From Achromobacter sp. MFA1 R4 (lineage in GTDB: Bacteria; Pseudomonadota; Gammaproteobacteria; Burkholderiales; Burkholderiaceae_B): a stretch of 64,000 nt of DNA. Every line of letters starts with the position of its first letter. Positions within the stretch are counted from its first letter, which is position 1. This document shows positions 16,866-26,096 of this stretch, piece after piece. Under the pieces are notes generated by a model, which was not told the DNA's origin, ran no database searches, and worked only from the letters and a program-made list of their open reading frames with translations. Position numbers and translations under genes: made by a program. Location: the NCBI RefSeq assembly GCF_900156745.1, contig NZ_LT707065.1, forward strand, positions 372,001 to 436,000. The letters are read 5' to 3'.

Positions 16866-18440
16866 CTAAAACCAGATGCGAACCCCAGCCAAGATCGCGC
16901 GCTCAGACCGGCTTTCTCCCTCTTCGCTCGCATAGCTCGCCGTCTTTCCGAACTTTCGTCCGAACGAAACACCGATGTACGGTGCAACTTCGCGGGTCAC
17001 CTCATAGCGCAAGCGCAAAGAGAACGAGGCATCCGACAAGCCCGCACCGATACCTCGCGCCTTGTCGTCCTTTCCGTACACACTGGCTTCGATCTCTGGA
17101 GTCAGGATTAGGCGTTGTGTAAGCAGCAGATCGTATTCAGCCTTCAGCGCGAGCGCGGTTCGTCCAGAACCTCCCACATAACCCGTTATTTCCGTCTCGA
17201 TGTTATAGGGAGCCACGCCCTGAACTCCGATCGCGGCCCAGTTGCGCTTAGGACCAGTGCCGAAATCGCGCCGCGCGCCCAACTGTAGATCCCAGAATGG
17301 CGAAACGGTGTGACTCCAGAACGCCTCGATCTTTCCGTCAGTGTTGCCATTGACCCGATCGCCTTCACTCTTTATCCAGAGCTTATTCAGATCACGCCCA
17401 ACCCAGAACTGGCCGTCCCATTGAAGACCCGTGTTGCCATCTCTGTCATATGCCATCCCTAGTTTGTCAAAAAGCAGATGGCTCGTGATCATGTTGTCCA
17501 TCATGTGTGGATAGATGTCGTAAGCGGAATATCGTTGTTCCGTTGTGCCGTCGCTTGTGGGTAAGGTTCCAACCGGCACTGCGCCTGAATTCGCTCCCCC
17601 CGACATGTTCTGTATCGAGCCGCGGTCCATGCCATTCATCGAATCCTGGCTCATGCCCTTCATCGAGCCATGATCCATGCCTTTCATCGAATCCTGGTTC
17701 ATGCCCTTCATCGAGCCATGATCCATGCCTTTCATCGAATCCTGGCTCATGTCCTTCATCGAATCCTGGCTCATGCCCTTCATCGAGCCATGATCCATGC
17801 CTTTCATCGAATCCTGGCTCATGCCCTTCATCGAATCCTGGCTCATGCCCTTCATCGAGCCATGATCCATGCCTTTCATCGAATCCTGGTTCATGCCCTT
17901 CATCGAGCCATGATCCATGCCTTTCATCGAATCCTGGTTCATGCCCTTCATCGAGCCATGATCCATGCCTTTCATCGAATCCTGGCTCATGTCCTTCATC
18001 GAATCCTGGCTCATGCCCTTCATCGAGCCATGATCCATGCCTTTCATCGAATCCTGGCTCATGCCCTTCATCGAATCCTGGCTCATGCCCTTCATCGAGC
18101 CATGATCCATGCCTTTCATCGAATCCTGGTTCATGCCCTTCATCGAGCCATGATCCATGCCTTTCATCGAATCCTGGTTCATGCCCTTCATCGAGCCATG
18201 ATCCATGCCTTTCATCGAATCCTGGCTCATGTCCTTCATCGAGCCATGGTCCATGCCTTTCACCGAATCCTGGCTAGAGCCTTCCGCCGAACCGTGGTTC
18301 ATGCCATCCATCGAACCGTGGTCCATACCAGGCATCGCACCGGGATTCGTTTGAGCAATAGCTAACCCACCAGTGACCGCCAGAACTGCCCCTCCCGCAA
18401 TCGCCGCGAGCCAATTTTTCGTACGTCTATGGTTTGTCAT
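16866..18440 (-). CDS. copB: Outer-membrane copper resistance protein CopB with a very long Met/His repeat domain
   Basis: A protein of 524 residues: signal peptide (1-29), a repeat domain of thirty 8-residue units at residues 38-277 (GMDHGSMK alternating with GMNQDSMK, GMSQDSMK and DMSQDSMK), then a CopB beta-barrel domain (about 300-524) ending in the aromatic residues IWF typical of outer-membrane proteins. CopB exports or sequesters periplasmic copper. The ATG at 18440 gives a signal peptide and follows the copA stop by 7 bases. Most CopB proteins carry far fewer such repeats, so the domain appears to have grown by duplication. Confidence 0.92.
   Translation of the reverse strand: MTNHRRTKNWLAAIAGGAVLAVTGGLAIAQTNPGAMPGMDHGSMDGMNHGSAEGSSQDSVKGMDHGSMKDMSQDSMKGMDHGSMKGMNQDSMKGMDHGSMKGMNQDSMKGMDHGSMKGMSQDSMKGMSQDSMKGMDHGSMKGMSQDSMKDMSQDSMKGMDHGSMKGMNQDSMKGMDHGSMKGMNQDSMKGMDHGSMKGMSQDSMKGMSQDSMKGMDHGSMKGMSQDSMKDMSQDSMKGMDHGSMKGMNQDSMKGMDHGSMKGMSQDSMNGMDRGSIQNMSGGANSGAVPVGTLPTSDGTTEQRYSAYDIYPHMMDNMITSHLLFDKLGMAYDRDGNTGLQWDGQFWVGRDLNKLWIKSEGDRVNGNTDGKIEAFWSHTVSPFWDLQLGARRDFGTGPKRNWAAIGVQGVAPYNIETEITGYVGGSGRTALALKAEYDLLLTQRLILTPEIEASVYGKDDKARGIGAGLSDASFSLRLRYEVTREVAPYIGVSFGRKFGKTASYASEEGESRSERAILAGVRIWF
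17610..18329. repeat. 24-bp coding repeat array with an exact 240-bp higher-order unit
   Basis: Thirty in-frame 24-bp units inside copB. Bases 17701-17940 are identical to 17941-18180, and 18181-18240 repeats the first 60 bases again, so a ten-unit block was duplicated without any later change. The preceding 60 bases (17641-17700) fit the period with one mismatch. This marks very recent unequal exchange or slippage. Assembly errors are possible in such an array. Confidence 0.95.
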
Positions 18441-18447
18441 TTTGCCT

Positions 18448-20310
18448 TCACTCCACGACCACTGCACGGAACATGCCAGCTTCCATATGAAAGAGAAGAT
18501 GACAGTGATATGCCCAGTTTCCTCGGGCGTCGGCACTCACTCGGTAGGTGATCCGCTGCGCAGGATTCAAGCTTATTGTGTGCTTGCGGACTTGGAACTT
18601 CCCATCTGGGGACTCCATGTCGCTCCACAATCCGTGCAGATGAATGGGATGAGTCATCATGGTGTCATTGACCAAAACAAAGCGGACCCGCTCTCCAAAC
18701 TTCAGCACAATGGGCTTTGTCTCAGTGAACTTAAGACCGTTGAATGACCACATGTAGCGCTCCATGTTGCCCGTCAGATGGAGCTCGATCTCCCGCGTGG
18801 GATTTCGATTGTCCGCCGGCTCCATCACGGAATGGAGATCGGCATATGTCAGAACCCTGCGGCCGTTATCGCGCAAGCCAGGGCCCGGGTCGTCCAATCT
18901 CGTCGAGACGACGTCGGGGGGCATCGTATTGGCTGGACTGCGCTCTCCCGGATAGGGGTGCTTGATCTCGACCATACCTCCTTCATTTCCCTTGTCGCCA
19001 TGGTTCATTCCTGCCATTCCCGACATTGCGCCCATGCCGCTCATGCCGGTGTGATCCATGCCCTGCATCGAACCATGATCCACAGCGCCTGGCCCTGACG
19101 ATGGTGTGCTTCCCATGGAGGAATGATCCATTCCCTCCATCGCGGCTCCACTCGAGCTGCCCATCTCCATCCCAGGCATATCGTGAGCCATGCCCATATC
19201 CATCATAGTCAAGACTTGCACGCGGTCTAATGCGGGAACTTCCGCCTGCATTCCCTCGCGCGGGGCGAGCGTCGCGCGCGCATAGCCAGACCGATCCATA
19301 GCTTGCGAAAAGATGGTGTAGGCACGGTCTTCAGACGGTTCGACAATAACGTCGAAGGTCTCTGCGACAGCGATCCGGAACTCATCCACCTCCACCGGCC
19401 TGACGGGCTGCCCGTCAGCGGCCACCACCGTCATTTTCAGACCGGGGATCCGGACATCAAAATAGGTCATTGCCGAACCGTTAATAAAGCGGAGGCGCAC
19501 TTTCTCTCCTGGCCTGAAGAGTCCAGTCCAGTTCCCAGCGGGCGATTTCCCATTCGTCAGAAAGGTATATGTGGCGCCGGACACATCGGCGAGGTCCGTA
19601 TTGTTCATGCGCATCTGCTGCCACATCAGACGCTCATTCAATGCCTGCTTCCATCCGACCCTCTTCGCGTCCTCTCGGAGACTCTCGACCGATGGTTGGA
19701 TGTAGTTGTAATAATCGGGCATCACCTTCAGCTTGCGGAAGACACTCATCGGATCTTCGTCGGTCCAGTCCGAAAGCAGTACGACGTGATCCCGATCTGC
19801 GCTTACCGGGTCGGGACGTTCAGGATCGATGACGATCGCGCCGTACAGCCCGGTTTGCTCTTGGAAGCCCGAATGGCTGTGATACCAATATGTGCCGCTT
19901 TGGCGCACTTGAAATTGGTAGTCAAACGTCTCCCCCGGACGAATACCAGGAAAGCTGAGCCCCGGCACGCCATCCATGCCCGTGGGAAGAAGGATTCCAT
20001 GCCAGTGAATCGAGGTATCCTCTTTCAGGCGATTAGTCACGCGTAGCGTGACAGTATCGCCCTCACGCCAGCGCAATGTCGGAGCAGGCAGTGTCCCGTT
20101 GACCGTTGTGGCCATACGTGGCGCACCCGTGAGGTTCGCTGGAGTCTGCGCGATTTCCAACTTAAAATCGGTGCCAGACAGAACTGTATTCTGCGACGCG
20201 TTGGTGGCTGCCCAGACGGGCGTGCGCCAAAGACCGAGGCTGGCCAACGTGCCTCCGGCAGCCAAGCCCTGAACGAAGCGGCGGCGTGGGTTTGAAACTG
20301 CACTTGTCAT
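18448..20310 (-). CDS. copA: Multicopper oxidase CopA
   Basis: A 620-residue periplasmic multicopper oxidase. The N-terminus has a Tat signal (NPRRRFVQGLAAGG). Copper-ligand motifs are HWHG, WYHSHSGFQEQ, HPIHLHGLW and HCHLLFHMEAGMFR. A Met/His-rich insertion lies between (about 375-450; MGMAHDMPGMEMG and MDHSSMGS). It oxidises Cu(I) to less toxic Cu(II) and sequesters copper. It sits between the cupredoxin gene and copB in one operon. Confidence 0.96.
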   Translation of the reverse strand: MTSAVSNPRRRFVQGLAAGGTLASLGLWRTPVWAATNASQNTVLSGTDFKLEIAQTPANLTGAPRMATTVNGTLPAPTLRWREGDTVTLRVTNRLKEDTSIHWHGILLPTGMDGVPGLSFPGIRPGETFDYQFQVRQSGTYWYHSHSGFQEQTGLYGAIVIDPERPDPVSADRDHVVLLSDWTDEDPMSVFRKLKVMPDYYNYIQPSVESLREDAKRVGWKQALNERLMWQQMRMNNTDLADVSGATYTFLTNGKSPAGNWTGLFRPGEKVRLRFINGSAMTYFDVRIPGLKMTVVAADGQPVRPVEVDEFRIAVAETFDVIVEPSEDRAYTIFSQAMDRSGYARATLAPREGMQAEVPALDRVQVLTMMDMGMAHDMPGMEMGSSSGAAMEGMDHSSMGSTPSSGPGAVDHGSMQGMDHTGMSGMGAMSGMAGMNHGDKGNEGGMVEIKHPYPGERSPANTMPPDVVSTRLDDPGPGLRDNGRRVLTYADLHSVMEPADNRNPTREIELHLTGNMERYMWSFNGLKFTETKPIVLKFGERVRFVLVNDTMMTHPIHLHGLWSDMESPDGKFQVRKHTISLNPAQRITYRVSADARGNWAYHCHLLFHMEAGMFRAVVVE

Positions 20311-20352
20311 TCGCTATCTCCCCGGGGCGGCCAACCAGGCCCCCGGTCTTGG

Positions 20353-20844
20353 TTACTTGATCGACACTGCGCCTTTCATGCCTGCGGGATAGTGGCCCGG
20401 CTCCAGGCATGCGAACGCGACTCGCCCTGCCTTGTCGAACTGCCACACGATTTCGCCCGTCTTTCCGGACGGTAATGAAATTGAGTTGGGTTCCTCATGG
20501 CGCATACGGGGATCGCTCACCATCATCTGATAGTGGGCATCGAGATTGGCTTCTGTGCCCAACACCATTTCGTGACGAATCTTCCCCGAATTGGTCACGT
20601 TGAACCGAACCGTCTCGCCGGCCTTGACCTCAACGTCGCTTGGCATGAACCGCATGGCGTCTGTCATGTTGACGTCGATCGTTCGAGACACCTTGTCGGA
20701 CGAACCAGGTTTGCCGATCACCGCGGCCGTGTCATGGCCGTCGCGATGCCCCCCGGCGTGGTCGCCAGAGGCCGCCGCACCCAGGGAAATCATCAACGCC
20801 GCTGCGGCTGTGGCCGCTTTAGCCAATATCTTTTTCTTAGCCAT
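20353..20844 (-). CDS. Periplasmic cupredoxin (CopI-like)
   Basis: A 163-residue protein with a signal peptide (1-26, ending AAASG), a His-rich mature start (DHAGGHRDGHD) and a plastocyanin-like cupredoxin fold. The type 1 copper ligands are visible as H in GKIRHEMVLG, then C-x4-H-x4-M in ACLEPGHYPAGM. Such proteins (CopI/CusF-associated cupredoxins) carry or buffer copper in the periplasm. It is the first gene after the CopR-type box at 20922-20939, and so heads the copA-copB operon. Confidence 0.88.
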   Translation of the reverse strand: MAKKKILAKAATAAAALMISLGAAASGDHAGGHRDGHDTAAVIGKPGSSDKVSRTIDVNMTDAMRFMPSDVEVKAGETVRFNVTNSGKIRHEMVLGTEANLDAHYQMMVSDPRMRHEEPNSISLPSGKTGEIVWQFDKAGRVAFACLEPGHYPAGMKGAVSIK

Positions 20845-20921
20845 CGCAATCCTCTGAGCTTAGATGGGAAGGTAGTATTTGGCACTATAGATAGCCGCGC
20901 CCAACCCCAAGCTGTCAGAAA

Positions 20922-20939
20922 GATTACTTTTTTGTAATG
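20922..20939 (-). promoter_or_regulatory. CopR-type box upstream of the cupredoxin-copA-copB operon
   Basis: GATTAC-TTTTTT-GTAATG: 6-6-6 layout with five of six arm bases paired. It overlaps the last codons of copS and lies about 80 bases upstream of the cupredoxin start. Confidence 0.78.
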
Positions 20940-22306
20940 TTAGCTGTATGGCCGATCGATATGCCCACTTCTGTGCCGCCTCGATTAGATGCCGCAAACG
21001 CAGTACCACCATGCATGCGTGCTATTGCATCAACGATCGCGAGACCTAGCCCATGTCCCTCCGCTCTCCCGCTGCGGGCGCTGTCAGCCCGAAAGAAACG
21101 ATCAAAAATTCGCGGCAATGCCTCTGGTTCGATGGGGGTTCCCATGTTGCGGACCTTGATTTCGCCTTCGCTGCCACTGCCGCGGCAGAAAATATCAATG
21201 TTGAGACCTCTTGGGCTCGCCTTTATGGCGTTGCTTAACAGGTTCGCCAAGGCCCGGCGCAGCAAACGCGGATTTGCTCGAACCATCCCTCCACCGTGAA
21301 TCGTGACCGACAGTCCGGCCTCCTCCAATGCCGCTTCGTAGTACTCGACGACGTGCGTTGCTACATCAAGCAGCTGGACTTGTTGCGGATCCTGAGCGAG
21401 CTCCCCGCCGTCTGCACGAGCAAGGAACAACATATCATTGACAAGGGCCGTCAGGCTCTGCAGTTCTTCCAAGTTTGAGGCGAGCAGATCCTTCAGCTCA
21501 TCAACGGAGTGAGCCGAGGAAAGTGTAACCTCGGTACCGTTGATTAACGTCGCCAATGGAGTACGCAGCTCATGCGCTACATCTGCGTTGAAGCCCTCCA
21601 TCTGCTGATACGCGGCTTGCAAACGATCCAGCGTGTTATTGAACGTGTGCGTGAATTCGCGTAGCTCCCGGTCGATCCCGCGCTCTGGAAGCCGTACCGC
21701 CAAGTTCTCGGGCTGGATACGTGAGGCCTGGACGGATAGCCGGCGTATGGGCGCTAACGAACGCCGAACCGCCCAGGCGGATAACACCACCGTAGCGCCG
21801 ACCCACAGTGCGCAGATGAGAATCAGTGCAGTTGCAAACGCATACAGGAACTGCATGCTTGGCCGAATATTCACCGCGACGATCAGGTTGGCGTCTTTGA
21901 GAACCGGACTGTCAATCTTCAGACTCAAACCTCGCATGTCCCATCCGTCCTGAGTCTTTAGCCACACTTCGTCCTCGCCCACTTGCCGCAGCGCGGGAGG
22001 CGCGTCGGTGCCATAGAGAACTTTTCCATCACGGCCCAAGATCCACACCCTCAGATTGACATGGCCGACGAGGATATTGCCGAGAGTCTCTCGAAATTGC
22101 TCCATGTCCGGAGGCGTATCGAGCATGTCAATTAGATGGTCTATTAGCTCCAACTTTCCCGCCACCTCAGTCATCTCCTGGCGCTGCACTTCCCGCTTAA
22201 GTGCCCAGAACAGGGTATAGCCGGCGATGCAGGATACGACGAAAGCGATCACGCCCAGCAGGACCGTGAGGCGGATTTCAATTGACGGTATGCGCCAGCC
22301 TCTCAC
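20924..22306 (-). CDS. copS: Heavy-metal sensor histidine kinase CopS
   Basis: A 460-residue membrane kinase: TM1 (about 13-33), a periplasmic sensor domain, TM2 (about 155-178), HAMP, the phosphoacceptor H in [13 protein letters not shown] (about 240-252), the N-box NLLSNAIKA, and the catalytic G-boxes ending GHGLGLAIV. It matches the CusS/IrlB heavy-metal group. It senses periplasmic copper and phosphorylates CopR. Its start overlaps the copR stop by 4 bases. Confidence 0.93.
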   Translation of the reverse strand: MRGWRIPSIEIRLTVLLGVIAFVVSCIAGYTLFWALKREVQRQEMTEVAGKLELIDHLIDMLDTPPDMEQFRETLGNILVGHVNLRVWILGRDGKVLYGTDAPPALRQVGEDEVWLKTQDGWDMRGLSLKIDSPVLKDANLIVAVNIRPSMQFLYAFATALILICALWVGATVVLSAWAVRRSLAPIRRLSVQASRIQPENLAVRLPERGIDRELREFTHTFNNTLDRLQAAYQQMEGFNADVAHELRTPLATLINGTEVTLSSAHSVDELKDLLASNLEELQSLTALVNDMLFLARADGGELAQDPQQVQLLDVATHVVEYYEAALEEAGLSVTIHGGGMVRANPRLLRRALANLLSNAIKASPRGLNIDIFCRGSGSEGEIKVRNMGTPIEPEALPRIFDRFFRADSARSGRAEGHGLGLAIVDAIARMHGGTAFAASNRGGTEVGISIGHTANITKK

Positions 22307-22977
22307 GATGCTCTCGCCTCTAGCACGTAGCCCATCCCACGAACGGTGTGAAGGAGTTTTCTTTCGAAAGGGTCATCAATCTTCGCGCGGAGTCGGCGCA
22401 CCGCCACTTCAATGACGTTTGTGTCGCCATCGAAATTCATATCCCACACCTGCTCCGCGAGCATTGTCCTGGACAGCACCTCACCCTGACGGCGCAACAT
22501 CAGCGCGAGCAAGGAAAATTCTTTCGCGGTCAAATCAAGTCTGACTCCCGCACGGTGAGCCTTGCGACGGGCTAGATCCAACTCTAAGTCGTCCAGTCGC
22601 AAAAGCGTGGATTCTTGCCCTCGGCCGCGGCGCAGCAATGCTTGTATCCGAGCAAGGAGCTCCGAAAACGCGAATGGCTTTACAAGGTAGTCGTCCGCTC
22701 CACCCTCCAAACCTCGAACGCGGTCTTCCACCTTATCGCGCGCCGTCAACATGAGCACAGGCGTGTCCTTAACCCGGCGCAGGTCGCTCAAGATACCGAA
22801 CCCGTCGATACCGGGAAGCATGACATCCAGCACTATCAGGTCGTAGCTGTTCTCCAGTGCAGCATGCCTGCCGTCTGTCCCGTCCAGTGAAACGTCGACG
22901 ACGTAGTTGTGTTCCCTCAATCCCTTCTGAAGATAGTGCGCGAGCTTGCGCTCATCTTCGATGACCAGAATACGCAT
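22303..22977 (-). CDS. copR: Copper response regulator CopR (OmpR family)
   Basis: A 224-residue regulator: receiver domain with acidic pocket EDE (residues 7-9), phosphoacceptor D in [11 protein letters not shown] (about 51) and Lys in LVKPFAF (about 101); then a winged-helix DNA-binding domain ending [13 protein letters not shown]. The ATG at 22977 starts directly at MRILVIEDE. It is expected to bind the dyads at 12173, 20922 and 22992. Confidence 0.94.
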   Translation of the reverse strand: MRILVIEDERKLAHYLQKGLREHNYVVDVSLDGTDGRHAALENSYDLIVLDVMLPGIDGFGILSDLRRVKDTPVLMLTARDKVEDRVRGLEGGADDYLVKPFAFSELLARIQALLRRGRGQESTLLRLDDLELDLARRKAHRAGVRLDLTAKEFSLLALMLRRQGEVLSRTMLAEQVWDMNFDGDTNVIEVAVRRLRAKIDDPFERKLLHTVRGMGYVLEARAS

Positions 22978-22991
22978 AGTCCACCCCAATT

Positions 22992-23009
22992 CATTGCATA
23001 AATGTAATC
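22992..23009. promoter_or_regulatory. CopR-type box between copR and the divergent small gene
   Basis: CATTGC-ATAAAT-GTAATC: the same 6-6-6 layout, somewhat degenerate. The segment AAATGTAAT matches the reverse complement of the csp box. It is 15 bases upstream of copR and about 90 bases upstream of the plus-strand gene at 23098, so it could serve both (autoregulation plus the divergent gene). Confidence 0.68.
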
Positions 23010-23097
23010 AGGCAGTCCGGGTCATGTCAGGACAGCCCGCGTAGAGTCCAGCTTGTAAGACGACCACGCCGTTGAACTCAGAACCCAAGGACTATTT

Positions 23098-23451
23098 ATG
23101 CGCACTCGTAAATCAATCACTTCACTTATTGTGACCGCGGCAGCGCTCGGGCCGGCCATCGCCGGCGCATCCACTACCTTCGAAGTTACCAACGACGAAA
23201 TCGGCGTTGCGACACATTATGCGCCCTCTGCTGTCACACGAGAGCAGGTCGCTCAAGACCTGGCAGCTTGGAAGAAGCGCCCCTTTGCGGCCGATGGATG
23301 GACATTGACCGACGGCGAGGAGGGGTGGACCGCCGCCTTCGGAAGAGGCAAGGCACCGGGTGACCGACACAGCATTCTGTCGCGGACGTCCCATCCACAC
23401 TGGCAAGCTGTGGACGGTGAAGCCGGTTGGGTCAATGCCCTCGGAACTTGA
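23098..23451 (+). CDS. Small secreted protein of unknown function, copper-locus associated
   Basis: A 117-residue protein with a signal peptide (1-24, ending AGAST). The mature part has the segment SAVTREQVAQDLAAWKK, like the repeat in DUF4148 proteins, then two Gly/Trp-rich repeats (GWTLTDGEEGWTAAFG and AVDGEAGWVNALG). No catalytic motif is visible. It is divergent from copR across a CopR-type box, so copper control is likely. The function is unknown. Confidence 0.7.
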   Translation: MRTRKSITSLIVTAAALGPAIAGASTTFEVTNDEIGVATHYAPSAVTREQVAQDLAAWKKRPFAADGWTLTDGEEGWTAAFGRGKAPGDRHSILSRTSHPHWQAVDGEAGWVNALGT

Positions 23452-23639
23452 GGCACGACGCTTCCTCCATCGCACTCAGAATTGTGATCGCACCGCGGTC
23501 CATCTCTGCGGAGTTCTCCAGCGGCATCCTCGAAGCGAAGCCAAAGGAAGAGCCTGGATCAACCGTAGACCGTTCACTGGAGGTCCGGCGCTGTGCGATG
23601 GAAAGCTCGTTTTCGCCGGCCAGCGGACGTCTATTCACT

Positions 23640-24041
23640 ATGAGAAATCTTATGAATCGCTTCACTCTTTCCCTTCTCGTCTCTGTGCTTTCGGTCGGCA
23701 TGGCGTCCACTGCATACGCACAGTCGAAGACCCGAGAGCAGGTCCTGCAAGAATTGCAACAGGCTCGGGCGGCCGGGCTGATTACGTATGGCGAGCAGGC
23801 TTATCCGCCCGCCTTTTCGCAACTGAGTACGAAGACGCGCGCCCGGGTCGGTGAGGAATTGCGCGAGGCGAAAGCTGCTGGGCTTGTGAACAACGCGGAA
23901 CAAGCCTATCCGCCGGCGCTTCTCGAGACGTCGTCCCAGTCCAAACCTCGCGGGGAAATTCGCGCGGAACTGGATGCCGCCAAGGCCGCCGGCCAGATCT
24001 CTTTCGGTGAACTGGACTATCCTCCGGACACTAACGGGTAA
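23640..24041 (+). CDS. DUF4148 secreted repeat protein
   Basis: About 133 residues with a signal peptide (ending YAQ), then three repeats of a TREQV-x-ELxxAxAAGL segment followed by YPP (TREQVLQELQQARAAG; ARVGEELREAKAAG; GEIRAELDAAKAAG). This is the DUF4148 pattern, common in Burkholderiales and of unknown role. The start could be the ATG at 23640 or at 23652. It follows the small secreted gene at 23098 and may share its copper regulation. Confidence 0.75.
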   Translation: MRNLMNRFTLSLLVSVLSVGMASTAYAQSKTREQVLQELQQARAAGLITYGEQAYPPAFSQLSTKTRARVGEELREAKAAGLVNNAEQAYPPALLETSSQSKPRGEIRAELDAAKAAGQISFGELDYPPDTNG

Positions 24042-24281
24042 CTACTTGGCTCTTGGCTCGCACAGCGTGCGGAGCACGGCGAGGGTGCGTTTGTTGGGTT
24101 TAACTGGTTCGGTGCACACAGGGGCTGAACTCATGGCAAGCCTCCGCGACTTGCTAGTGGAATGGAGCGTGGACGAACTCCCGACTTGCACCCATCGCTC
24201 TGTGGCAGCATCATCAACTTCGGCTCATTTTGAACCGCCCCGGGTTTCGCGGAGGCTCCAACTCTTGAGAGAATGTGAGCC

Positions 24282-24611
24282 ATGAGCAAAAACAACGCGA
24301 ACAAGTTTTCCCCGGAAGTGCGCGAGCGCGCCGTGCGTCTGGTGCAGGAGTCCCGCAGCGAGTATCCGTCGCTGTGGGTGGCAGTCGAGTCCATCGCGCC
24401 CAAGATTGGCTGCTCGGCGCAGACGCTGCTGACCTGGGTCAAGCGCCATGAAGTCGACAGCGGGCAGCGCGAAGGCGTCAACACCAGCGAGCGCGAGCGA
24501 ATCAAGGAGCTGGAGCGGGAGAACCGCGAACTGCGGCGGGCCAACGACATTCTGCGTACAGCCAGCGCTTTTTTCGCGCAGGCGGAGCTCGACCGCAAAC
24601 TGAAGTCGTAA
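24282..24611 (+). CDS. IS3-family transposase OrfA
   Basis: A 109-residue protein: HTH ([19 protein letters not shown], then [17 protein letters not shown]), then a leucine-zipper coiled coil ([19 protein letters not shown]). It ends just after the T6 tract at 24569-24574, where a -1 ribosomal slip would join it to OrfB. Confidence 0.93.
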   Translation: MSKNNANKFSPEVRERAVRLVQESRSEYPSLWVAVESIAPKIGCSAQTLLTWVKRHEVDSGQREGVNTSERERIKELERENRELRRANDILRTASAFFAQAELDRKLKS

Positions 24612-24664
24612 ACACCTACATCGACCGGCACCGGGAGGTCTACGGGGTCGAGCCGATCTGCAAG

Positions 24665-25522
24665 GTGTTGCAGGTTGCCCCGTCGGCCTATCGGCGCCAC
24701 GCCGCGCGGCTACGCGAACCGTCTCGGCGCAGCGACCGCGCCCGGCGTGACGAACATCTGAAGCCGCATGTCCAGCGAGTCTGGCAGGAGAACCATCGCG
24801 TCTATGGTGCCGCCAAGGTCTGGCGGCAACTGAACCGTGAAGGCGTGACGGTCGCCCGTTGCACGGTCGAACGCCTGATGCGCGCCCAGGGCCTGCAAGG
24901 CGTGCGGCGCGGCAAGCGGCTGCGAACGACGATTGCCGATGACGCAGCCAGCCGTCCGCTGGATCGAGTCAATCGACAGTTCCGCGCCGACCGTCCGAAC
25001 CAGCTCTGGGTCTCGGACTTCACCTACGTCTCGACCTGGCAGGGCTGGCTGTACGTGGCCTTCGTCATCGACGTCTACGCACGGCGCATTGTCGGCTGGC
25101 GCGTGAGCAAATCCATGACGACGGACTTCGTGCTTGATGCGCTGGAGCAGGCCCTATACGCCCGCCAGCCTGGCAACGATGGTTCTCTGACCCATCACTC
25201 CGATAGGGGATCGCAGTACGTCAGCATCCGCTATAGCGAACGCCTGGCCGAAGCGGGCATCGAGCCGTCCGTGGGTAGCCGTGGTGACAGTTACGACAAC
25301 GCCTTGGCCGAGACGATCAACGGTTTGTACAAGGCCGAATTGATCCATCGTCGGGCGCCCTGGAAAAGCCGGGAATCGGTCGAACTGGCCACCCTGGAAT
25401 GGGTAGCCTGGTTCAACCATAAACGCCTGCACTCATCGATCGGCTATATTCCGCCAGCCGAGGCTGAGGCAAACTACTACAACCAACTCGGCACAACCGC
25501 CGACGAGGCCGTTTTACTTTAA
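24665..25522 (+). CDS. IS3-family transposase OrfB (made by -1 frameshift from OrfA)
   Basis: An integrase-like catalytic domain of at least 285 residues with DDE residues in [21 protein letters not shown] and [16 protein letters not shown]. The frame stays open upstream of 24665 through [17 protein letters not shown] to the T6 slippage tract inside orfA, so the active product is an OrfAB fusion. It appears intact. Confidence 0.92.
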   Translation: MLQVAPSAYRRHAARLREPSRRSDRARRDEHLKPHVQRVWQENHRVYGAAKVWRQLNREGVTVARCTVERLMRAQGLQGVRRGKRLRTTIADDAASRPLDRVNRQFRADRPNQLWVSDFTYVSTWQGWLYVAFVIDVYARRIVGWRVSKSMTTDFVLDALEQALYARQPGNDGSLTHHSDRGSQYVSIRYSERLAEAGIEPSVGSRGDSYDNALAETINGLYKAELIHRRAPWKSRESVELATLEWVAWFNHKRLHSSIGYIPPAEAEANYYNQLGTTADEAVLL

Positions 25523-25555
25523 CCACACAGCCTCCGCGAAACCCGGGGCGATTCA

Positions 25556-25637
25556 AAAAGACAATGGGATCTCCCTCTCCCATGACTTCGACCGCCAGCT
25601 TGGCACGACCAGACTTGGTTAGAACTTCCATCTTCAT
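25556..25637 (-). pseudogene. Alpha/beta-hydrolase gene fragment cut by the IS3 element
   Basis: The first 27 codons (MKMEVLTKSGRAKLAVEVMG, then EGDPIVFL) are the beginning of an alpha/beta-hydrolase, with a good ribosome binding site (GGGGAGA) upstream. The frame runs straight into the right end of the IS. The remaining part is not found on the other side of the IS, so DNA has been lost. Confidence 0.6.
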
Positions 25638-26096
25638 AAACCGTCTCCCCTTAGCAGAACGCGAACAATAACAGGGGAGCAACTGCCGACCGCTTGGACT
25701 GCGCGGTCTGAGTAAAGGGAGCCAGAGGACCGCAATGGGTCGAAATCGGCCTGTCGCCCACGCAGTTCAAGCCCAGGGAGGCCATGCAGCCCGGCGTATC
25801 GGGCGTGGCCGCATGGCCGATACCAGACCACGCCAGCAGTATGCCGGACAAGCTCAGGTCGCCTGCCACGAGCAAGGGCTCCATGCCGAAAAAATAGCGG
25901 CCCCGCTTGAAGTCGAGACACGAAATCAAACCTCTACAGGCAGAACGCCTGCGATAGGCCAAGCGGGGAATGACGCAAGTCACCAGACAGCGGATCGAGG
26001 CCGGTTTTACTTGCGCTCACCCCCCTGCAGTTCCGAAATTCTCCCAGAAAATCACCTACATACGCGGACTGTTGCTATCGCAAGCTGAGATCCCTC

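Larger units (their letters stand above)
24232..25555 (+). mobile_element. IS3-family insertion sequence (IS51-like group)
   Basis: A 1,324-bp element. The ends are inverted repeats: TGAACCGCCCCGGGTTTCGC at the left and, read inward from 25555, TGAATCGCCCCGGGTTTCGC at the right, continuing GGAGGCT in both. Two overlapping transposase frames lie inside. The flanking bases (TTT on the left, AAA on the right) do not form a direct repeat, so the element probably mediated a deletion or rearrangement after insertion. Confidence 0.9.

Noticed and set aside
17610..18329. CRISPR-like tandem array
   Set aside because: Units are contiguous, coding and without unique spacers.
17507..18365. Long open frames on the plus strand across the copB repeat (Ser/Pro/Cys- and His/Arg/Ala-rich repeats)
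   Set aside because: They exist only because a 24-bp repeat without stops stays open in several frames; copB on the other strand has the signal peptide, the barrel domain and the operon context.
19303..20046. Plus-strand frame of 247 codons
   Set aside because: Antisense shadow of copA, whose copper-binding motifs are all present.
24229..25558. Three-base target duplication for the IS3 element
   Set aside because: Flanking bases are TTT on the left and AAA on the right, which are complementary and not direct repeats.
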